Below, piece by piece: positions 55,854 through 64,000 of a DNA stretch of 64,000 nucleotides. The translations under genes were made by a program, and so were the position numbers. The stretch spans positions 558,001 to 622,000 of the forward strand of contig NW_012236526.1 of the NCBI RefSeq assembly GCF_000787575.1, read 5' to 3'. The notes beneath the pieces were generated by a model. That model searched no databases. It was not told the origin of the DNA and was given only the letters and a program-made list of their open reading frames with translations. This DNA is from Acytostelium subglobosum LB1 (Eukaryota > Evosea > Eumycetozoa > Acytosteliales > Acytosteliaceae). The stretch's first letter is position 1. Each line of letters starts with the position of its first letter.

Positions 55854-58800
55854 TTAGATTAGGTCGGACCTCTTGCAGTTCCTGGGCTCACGGAGCAACG
55901 ATAGTGAGTAAAGCTCGTCCTCATTGGACACCATGAGATTGACTAAGAATTCGTACAGTCTTGGATTCTGTTCGAATGTGTAAGGATTCTTTTGGCAACT
56001 CCTAATGCTTCTGAGAACACTGTAAACATTCTTGCTCTGCTTCAGATTGATTCCGTCTGCGCTCTGTCCGGCGGATCCTTCTTGGTAGAAGGTAATATCC
56101 TTTAAAAATACACCTCTGCATTTGATTTATGAGTGTCAGTTGTCTTGTCCTGCAGACTAAATTGATTGATTGAATGATTTCAACTTACAGATATGGTATA
56201 CATGGTTGCTTTCCATAAATCGAGTTTAGCTCAGTCCTGTATGTCTCATGATTACCTTCGACAGTCATCAATGCTTGTAGTTCTGAACATAACTGTTGAT
56301 GGGGAAAGAGGGAGATTGTCAGTAGGATGTTCACTAACATGTTGATCACAACAAACAAACTTCTTACCTTTTGGATCTTTGGCTTTAGCTCTGCAAATGT
56401 AAACTTCAGTCGATGGATTGGAGCTTCATTCAATCCAGATAGGATGGCCATCAGCGAATGGTAGTTGGCATGTGAGCGTAGGACCTTGGCAACCTTTAGT
56501 AGCTTACTGATACATTTGACACGACCTCGTATCTTCTCCTCTTTCAGAATGACGGTGCACACCCACTTGGTGATGAGGTTGAATCGGTCGATGGCGGACC
56601 TGATGTTGGGCGCCAGATGCTTGGTCTTCTCCTTGGCCCAAGCTTGGTTCAGGAACTCGTCCGAGTGTATCTTGGAGTAGATCTCAAACTCTATCATCGT
56701 CAGCTGTCTGGCAATCTCCTCGGCTGGCAACGAGAGCACCTCGGAGAACACCTGAGAGGGCTTCCATGACATCATCCTCAGGCCAACCTTTGTCGCTCGC
56801 TTGTTGGCATTGGATTGAGGGTGTCCGATTCCTCCAGGCTGCAGACCAATGTCAAACTTGAGCACCTTGATGATGAATGATCGCTTCAGATAGTTGGTCA
56901 ACGATGTCTTGTCGACGAGGATGTGCTGCAGGAAGATCTTGAGCACATCAATGACGTCTTGGTTAAAGTCGGCCGACTGTTCATCGATCAGCTTCTTTAG
57001 CACCTTGCAGACGTTGTGTTGTATAGGGCTGACTATCCTCTTTTTCCACTCCACCGGCGAGATAGGAGTGGCCTCGATTGGTCGCGGTACATGGAATCGT
57101 TGTAACAACTTGTATATAAGCTTTGGTGTTGTCGTGAACGTCCTGTATGTTGTCAAACATGCATTGAGCTCTGATATATCTGGATTGAGTGAGTTAGTGA
57201 GTTAGCGATTGATTGCTACGACAGGCCTGGTCCATGAGCTCGCTGGCAATGTATTTACCAATGATTGTGATGATTGATGTCAGCTTCTCAACCAATTGAT
57301 TGAGTGTCATCAAATACAACTTGGGCGTTGTATCACCTGGCGTGACGGGTGTTGGTGTAGGTGCCACGGATGATGCCAGAGCTGGTGATGATGTGGACAA
57401 GGCATCGATCTCGTCGACGGCTGTGCTTGGTGTGGCTGCAGTGGCCAGTGGCGTCGCTGTGACTGAAGTTGTGATTGGTGTCGCCGTGGCGGTGGTTGTG
57501 GTCGAGCTTACAGTGTCATCCATTGTATTCTCTTCGATGGACAACTTGGAAGGCTGGACCAATCCCGATCCACTTGAGCCCAATGTCAAAGGTGATGATG
57601 TAATGCTATTGTTTGCGTTGTTGTTGCTACTGCTTCCAGATATATTGCTGAGTCCTGCGAATGCCAGAGGTGATAGTGCACCAGGTGACAACATCGGTGG
57701 TGTAGATATACTAAGTGCCGCGTTGATCTCGATGTAGTACTTGACAGGATTGACCTCATCCCATATGCTTATATCCTCCTCGTCTATATAATGTGTTAGA
57801 GATGGTATCTAGGTCCAGAGCAAAGCCAAAGACTATACATACCATTATACAATCGCTTCTTATATTGGAGATAGAGATGCTCCCAAATGTTTCCATTGGA
57901 TACAGCATGGTTCCATCGCTTGCATACCAATAGACAGCTGCATATTGAATTCAAGTCCAATGTCATGAATATCCTGGTGAGTATCGATGAGTTCTCAGAC
58001 ATCTTAGCCATATCAACACGTTTGATTGCTGAACTCATTGTTAACTAATAGATGACACGCGAGAGTATATTAGAATGATTGATAGATTGATTGATTGATT
58101 GATTGATTGATTGGGTGGCAGATTATGCTATACATACTCTTCTCTGGATGCTTAGATTGATCCCTCTGGCCATATCGGATGTTGACACAAGGTAACCCCT
58201 GACAAAGGACTTGAGGATCAGCAAAGATGGATAGCCCAGCTTGAGTGGCTTGTGATCAACAACCTTGCGCAATAGCTTGGCCACACGAAGTTGAATGGGC
58301 ACCTCGACCATCCTCCTCCATTGATCCACATTGGCCGCATAGCAGAACTCCCTTGGCACCAGGTATCGCTGGATAAGTTTGCGCAGTAGCATTGTGGCGG
58401 GGAACGTATGGCAGTGATTGATAAACTCGTTGACCTCATCGGTGGATGGCACGCTCGTGAGTGGCGTGAGCTTGCGCAGTGTAAAGTTGAGTGCCATCAC
58501 TGTGGAGTTGGCCTGTGATGAGACGGCCGTCGCCATTGATGCGCCAGTGGCCAGAGACAAGGTGCTTCCGCCCTTGCCCTTCTTTCCAACGTCAATCACA
58601 GACTTGCGCTGGTCCTTGGAGGACAACGTGACGCTTCTCTTGTCCTTAGTACTCAGAGACTTGCTCGAAGCCATTGCGGCGGCGGCCTGTTGTTGCTGTT
58701 GTTGATGTGAGTGGCTTTGTTGCAGCAACTCCTCGTCCCACAGGTTGACATCGCACGGCTCCTCAAACACCTTGAGGTAGTGCACCGTCAGGTCCTTCCA

Positions 58801-60034
58801 GAGCGACTGGGTCTGGTTGACGAGTGTGTTCAATCGCTTGCCGACCCTACTGATCGTCAGCAGGTCTTCGGCGACCATGAAGCTGAGCACGTGTACAATG
58901 ACCGTGTCTGTAAGATCGTGCAGATTGAATGTGACAGTGGTGGCTGAATGTTCGTCGATTGCAACACTCAATGATGTGTTGCTAAGCATCATCTCATCGC
59001 TGTCACTTGAGTCCTCGTCGTACTCTTCCTCAGAGCTGCTGCTCTCATCATCGTCATAGTACATTGGCTTGGGTGGCAGTCTTGGCGTCACGCCATTCAG
59101 TGATTCGGCATCGTCAAGCTCTGCGGCCAGACTGCATGTTGTAGTGGTTGTTGTAGGTTGCTGTTGTTGCTGTTGTTGCACTGTCTCTGACCGGGCCAGT
59201 GTTGACATGTCCTGAATGATCATTGATTTTGGTCTGGCGTCCTCCAGGGAGGAGGCCGAAGCGGACAGCGATGTGACATTCATACTGGATCGTTGATTGA
59301 ATGATATGAATGATGATGATGCTGATGCTGAGGTTGGTGGCGAGGCGGTGGTTGTCGACTCGCTTGCAACTCTCTTGTGTGAGGCGAAGCTCCAAGAGGG
59401 TGACAATGGTATCGTTGGAGATGGCGTGCGTGGTGGGTCCGATGATGACGATGATGATGTTGATGGTATATTGAGTGCAGGTGTCGTAATCTGTTGTGGA
59501 TTTGGCTGTGACTGTTGTTGTTGTTGTTGTTGTTGCTGTGCCTTGCTCCAAGGTGATGAGCCAGGGCTGCCCTTTGAAGGTATCTCTGGGAAGCTCAATA
59601 TAGACTCCAACAGTGAGTCTGTTGTGATTGATGACGTAGTACCAGTAGTACCTGTACCAACAGTACCTGTTCCTGTCTCTGCAACAATAGTTATCTTTGT
59701 TGGTGTTGTCGTTGTAGTATCGGATGTGGGTGTGGTTGAGGCTGTGGGCGAGTTCTGAGTGGATGTGTCTGGTGATGTCGGAAGCTGAGGCTCAATGAAT
59801 GATTGTGTTGGCGTGACACTTTCGAGAACAGAGCCAATATAAGTCTTTGACATGAATGGGTCGTCCTTATCAAATATTACTTTGTTATCGACTCCTTGTT
59901 GTTGTGTTACTCCTGCTACAGTTGCACTGTTACTACCGGACATTGAGAATGTTCTTCGTTGTATTGACAGAGTTGGTGATGATCTTGAGAACTTCTGTTG
60001 TTGTTGCTGTTGTGTATCATCTACAGTTTGTTGA

Positions 60035-60068
<34 letters not shown>

Positions 60069-60201
60069 GCAGTATAGTTGTGACTTCTAATGAAGTCGAT
60101 GGAGGCGATGATGACAAACTGTAGTTATTGTTGTTGTTGATGTTATTGTTGTTGTTGTTGTTATTGTTATTGTCCGTGGATGTAGACATGGACGTGGACA
60201 T
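55854..60201 (-). CDS. RasGEF with two F-box/RasGEF_N modules
   Basis: Promotes GDP-to-GTP exchange on Ras proteins; the F-boxes suggest SCF links. Exons 58138-60201, 57843-58044, 57220-57783, 56368-57179, 56189-56292 and 55854-56115 join in frame to 1335 residues. I chose the ATG at 60201 because the longer frame begins with GTG. Low-complexity Ser/Thr/Gln sequence fills the first 440 residues. The first F-box-like segment is VIVHVLSFMVAEDLLTISRV, followed by an Asn/Gln-rich linker and a RasGEF_N domain (FPATMLLRKLIQRYLVP). A second F-box-like segment, ILTRIFMTLDLNSICSCLLV, and a second RasGEF_N (CLTTYRTFTTTPKLIYKLLQ) come next. The catalytic Cdc25-type domain follows, with EIARQLTMIEFEIYSKI and FNLITKWVCTVI. 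The catalytic domain looks complete. An alternative is two adjacent genes, but the splice signals at 58138/58044 support one. Confidence 0.85.
58086..58113. repeat. (GATT)n tetranucleotide run in an intron
   Basis: Seven uninterrupted GATT units in the first intron of the RasGEF gene. In the direction of transcription they read AATC, the same repeat found in other introns of the window. Confidence 0.85.
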
Positions 60202-61906
60202 GTTTAGCCTTGAGCGGGACACGAGACACCTCTAGATGTTGTTGCGCTTGCTTCCTTTCTTTTCACAGCAGCATAAAAGAGATAGACGTTGGGTATGTGG
60301 GTGGGTGAGTGAGTGGGTGGGTAGGTAGGTATGTGGGGTGAAAGAAAGAGATAAGAGGCTTTGGACGAAGTGTGTATGTTGTATGAATCTGAATCTGTGG
60401 TGGGGTTGGTTGGATTGTATGAGTGAGTGAGTATGTGAATGAATGAATGAGTGAGATGGATGGTTATGTATGCTATCAATCGTCGTGTTCTTGTCTCTTG
60501 CACTGCATATAATGAATGAATGAATGAATGAAAGAATGAACTAAATTGCTTGATTTGGTCTGTTTTATAAAAAATCTCGCTAATAATAATTTATTTCAAT
60601 TTTTGCAACACACAAACAAAACAAGTTAAATTATCTGTTTTGATGATGGTGATGTTGTTGTTTTTGATGTTGTTGGACCCAATGCAGAAATGAATCGCTT
60701 CCTTTGTCATCAAACAACAACATCAACAATGGGAGTCGCATTGTATGCTTTGTTTTGGGGGGTTACCAGGGGCCGGGACATTCGATGGTGTTCAAGTAAG
60801 TTGTTGTTCTTGTTGCTGTTGTTGTAATGTGTGTGAGAGATTGATACCATCGAGAAAAAGATTATGACTTTTCCCTTTCATAGTTAGAACCCAACAACTG
60901 CCAAATATGAACATGTTTTTAGAGTTTCCGAAAAGTATCTCTACCAGGCCAATGACTTCAAGACGACATTCGATTATATTTAAACAGGAATAAATAAGAC
61001 ACTAGGTTATAAGTTGATGGCTAATAATCAGCCATTGAAGATCATGTCAAGTCAATAGGAAATCAGCAATGAGCAAGTTTTGAGGAATAGGAGTCTATTG
61101 ATTGATTGAATTGTTGAGAGGAAAGATAGAGGACTTCAGCAGGGTGAACTGGAGTAGGAGTTGGTATCATTCAGGAACTCACTAGGGCACCAGAAGGTCT
61201 GGAGTGATGGGGAAGAGGAGAGTGCGCCAAGACTAATATAATTTGTAGCACGTGATCCATAACGTTCTTATCCATTCTCTCTACTTCTTTTTCTTCTCTT
61301 ATTAATTAATAATCAAGATTGAACTGAGGGTATGGCCCTTATTGTATTAACAACACCAACAAGAATGACCGGTCAACAATGGGGTTTTTGTAAATAAAGT
61401 GATCATAAGCCAATGATCAAACAATGAAGAGTACCGATGTAATGTCAGAGTGGTAGGGGTTAAGATGTGGAGCCAAACACAATGATTCAGAACACAATGA
61501 TCATCCATGAGTAAGAGTGTTTAGAGTTCGTACTTAACTTTTGGATATATGATCTGTGGTGTAGGGCCTTAAGGTTAGAGGGGGAATTTAACAATGCCTC
61601 TAAAGAGGGTACCTCCCATCAGTCCATAGAAAGGTAGTAGGTTAATGGACATGAGGATCATCTTTGGGTTTACATATCTGGGTGGGGTACTCATCATTGT
61701 AATTGATAAAAAGGTAATTAGATGCGCTTAATTTTAATGATGAAGCGGAAAGTATATATTCGCTACTTGAATAGAACTAAAATACCTATCAATCCCATCC
61801 TTAAATATCGTATAATTATAAATATTAGAAATAATTCCCAAAAAAAAAACTATATAATTTAATATAAAAAAACAATAACAACTACAACACCGGAAAGATT
61901 CCAACA
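60202..61906. other. long spacer between the RasGEF and the Thr/Ser-rich surface gene
   Basis: About 1.7 kb with no supported gene. GGGTGAGTGAGTGGG-type runs occur near 60300-60330, AATG runs near 60515, and AT-rich leader-like sequence before 61907. Some stretches (61120-61230, 61560-61700) are less AT-rich but show no coding or RNA signature that I can identify. Confidence 0.5.
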
Positions 61907-64000
61907 ATGTTCAAGTTCTTGTTTCCAACAGTGCTGGTATTTGTCCTGGTATTTTCTAGCTTATCGTTGGAAACCAAAGGTAAATATTAATATTTGATTA
62001 TAGAAATTAATTAAATATTTTGTTATTAATAATTAATTGTTTGTTTTTTGAATAAATAAAGCTTTGGAGGCACATTGTAGTATTGCGTGCCCCTTTGACC
62101 AGGTATGCTGCCAGCCATTACCAACTTTACCTGCAAAATGCATAAACAAATCTACATTCTTCAAATGCCAATTGGGACAGTTATGTTCGGTTGGTCAAGA
62201 TGGAAAGCCTCATTGTTATGATCCAACATCCCAAGTGTCTACCTCTGCCTCCACTACAGTTTCCACTCAATCAACTGTGGCCACTACCACCGCGTCAACT
62301 GTGTCAGCCAGCAGCTCAACGACATTCACTACTACGGTGTCCACTCAATCAACAACTGCTTCGACAGTTGCATCAACGGTGTCCCAAGCTAGCGCCTCCA
62401 CTGTTGCCTCGACCTCCGTGTCTACTCAATCAACAACTGTCTCGACAGTTGCGAGCACCGGAGGTTCAACATCTTTGTCTACCATTGCTAGGACTGTTGC
62501 TTCAACAAGTGTGTCCACTCAATCAACAACTGTGTCGACAGTTGCGAGTACAGTAGCCTCAACTAGTGTGTCCACTCAATCAACTGTTGCAACAACAACT
62601 GTATCAACAGCTAGCACATCTGTCAGTACCACTGTCACCTCGGGTCCTGCTCCCACATCTACAACCTTCTCAACGGACCCAGTTGGTTGAAACTGTTGTC
62701 GTGGCAACTGTAGAGGCTCCACAGGTGCTCGCAACAGTTGATTGAGTTGATGCCGTGGCCGTGGTCGATGCAACAGTACTGGCAACAGTTGACTTAGTGG
62801 AAACAGTGGTTGTCACCGTTGTCGTTGCTGTTGATGTGGCAGTTGTTGTCACAGTGGTCGTTGCCGATGTTGTTTGAGTGATCGTAGAGCCAGCACCAGT
62901 GGTTGTGTTCACCGCCAGATGTAGCAGTAGTTGAGGCAGTAGTAGATTGAGTAGAAACTGTTGTTGAAGCCACATTTGACGGTACCTGAGCAACAGTCGA
63001 GGAAGCAGTGCTGGCAACAGTCGATTGAGTGGAAACTGTTGTAGAAGCTACTGTGGAGGTTGGTCTGGCAGTGGTGGTGACCGTGGTAGTGGCGGAAGTT
63101 GTTTGGGTAATGGTAGAGCCTGCACCAGTTGTTGTTACGGTTGTGGAGCACCATTGCTAGCACTACCAACAGACCAACATCCACTGTTTGCAACAACAAC
63201 TGTGTCTACACAATCAACTGTGGCAAGCACCACGGCTTCAACCACGTTGAGACCAACATCCACGGTTGCCTCTACCACAGTCACAACCACTGGTCCAGGT
63301 TCCACAATCACCCAGACCNCCNCAGCCACTCTTTCTACCGGATCGACAACTCAATCAACAACTCAAACCACAACGGGACAAGCATCGACAATCACCGCAA
63401 CCACCACAGTTACCACAACTGGGTCCGCCTCGGCCACTGCCACTGCCACCTCGCCACCAACTGGTCAAATTACCTCCACTGTGGCTACTACCACTGTATC
63501 GACCCAGTCGACCACAATGAGCACTGTTGCCAGCACCACCAACAGACCAACATCCACTGTTGCAACAACAACGGTGTCATCACAGTCAACTGTGGCAAGC
63601 ACCACTGCGTCCACTACTTTGACATCTACTACTCTGAGACCAACCTCGACAACTGCATCAACAACTGTCACTACAACTGGTCCTGGCTCCACCATCACCC
63701 AGACAACAACTTTTGTTTCACCCTCAATGCTGACCGCATGGTGAATGCTGGATTCAGGAAGCCGACTTACAAGATCAATGGATTCTCATTCCAGGACACC
63801 AACAATGACAACATTAGAAATAACGATGATCCATTCTTAGCAGGCTCCGTCATCACACTCAAGACCAAGGCCGGTGCAAATGTTGGGACTCAGACCTCCA
63901 CCGCCAACAATCCAGGATACACTTTCAACAATCTGGCAGCAGGTGACTACTGCATGTCTGCCTCGGTTCCCACTGGTTACAACCGTCTGACTGTCACCAA
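61907..64000 (+). CDS. Thr/Ser-rich SdrD/colossin-like surface protein, 5' part
   Basis: Exon 1 (61907-61979) gives a signal peptide (FLFPTVLVFVLVFSSLSLETK), and the next exon begins at 62062. A Cys-rich segment (CSIACPFDQVCCQPL, KCQLGQLC) comes first, then long Thr/Ser-rich repeats of TVSTQSTVAST type, which would be heavily O-glycosylated. From about 63745 the sequence codes for a Gly/Asp/Asn-rich SdrD B-like repeat (GFSFQDTNNDN, GYTFNNLAAGDYC), as in colossins of Dictyostelium. Between about 62690 and 63145 the same Thr/Ser repeat is encoded on the minus strand, and frames do not join near 63690-63745. Undetermined bases lie at 63319 and 63322. Collapse or inversion of repeats in the assembly is likely. 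The gene continues beyond the window. Confidence 0.6.

Noticed and set aside
58123-58138. The first large RasGEF exon as a complete gene ending in VCIA
   Set aside because: The stop lies a few codons past a good GTATGT donor; joining to 58044 gives a continuous frame and the missing catalytic domain.
62576-63017. Separate minus-strand gene inside the Thr/Ser-rich region
   Set aside because: It encodes the same repeat family as the flanking plus-strand gene and fits an inverted block or misassembly better than an independent gene.
1-64000. Retroelement or virus-derived element in the spacers
   Set aside because: No reverse transcriptase, integrase, capsid or long terminal repeat was recognised anywhere in the window.

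Overview
The window looks like nuclear DNA of a dictyostelid social amoeba. Supporting signs are short introns (about 50-110 nt) with GTAAGT/GTATGT donors, AT-rich spacers, polyglutamine and polyasparagine tracts, and dictyostelid-type gene families: ComC-like EGF/TIG adhesion proteins, F-box RasGEFs, TKL kinases, large ankyrin proteins, an SdrD/colossin-like surface protein and actobindin. Coding GC is clearly higher than in Dictyostelium discoideum, so another dictyostelid group is likely; I cannot name the species. Introns and spacers are full of (TCAA)n/(TTGA)n runs, and most introns carry a CTAAC or CTGAC motif shortly before the acceptor.

Layout, left to right. 1-12.8 kb: TAF7, a cationic-amino-acid-type permease, an ammonium transporter and a 4EHP-like eIF4E-family protein with a C-terminal membrane anchor. 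12.9-16.9 kb, minus strand: three tandem paralogs of an unrecognised Cys/His-rich family; the middle copy is decayed. 17.3-28.7 kb: the NEDD8-activating enzyme regulatory subunit, a small membrane protein, a receiver-like/zinc/Nudix protein (minus), VPS50/syndetin, an ankyrin protein and actobindin (minus). 29.4-33.6 kb, minus: a zinc-finger gene interrupted by a 100-N assembly gap, then ANKZF1/Vms1. 34.4-48.9 kb: a C1-TKL kinase-F-box protein, two tandem ComC-like receptors and a TMEM104-like transporter. 49.2-55.5 kb: 2-hydroxyacyl-CoA lyase, a GPR180/TMEM145-like seven-TM protein and a CAMK-type kinase. 55.9-60.2 kb, minus: a 1335-residue RasGEF with two F-box/RasGEF_N modules. 61.9-64 kb: the 5' part of a Thr/Ser-rich SdrD/colossin-like surface protein, with an apparent inverted segment and frame breaks.

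The genes do not form one pathway. Several fit well-known amoeba functions: nitrogen and amino-acid uptake, translation control and ribosome rescue, neddylation, endosomal recycling, actin buffering, Ras signalling and cell-surface adhesion. I found no tRNA, rRNA, CRISPR array or virus-derived element. The most unusual proteins are the tail-anchored 4EHP-like protein, the receiver-like/zinc/Nudix fusion, the Cys/His-rich trio and the doubled F-box RasGEF. The most unusual non-coding signals are a 22-bp perfect palindrome with a neighbouring dyad at 51.7 kb and a structured inverted-repeat element at 6.45-6.58 kb. All exon joins come from reading splice signals and frame; none is transcript-verified.
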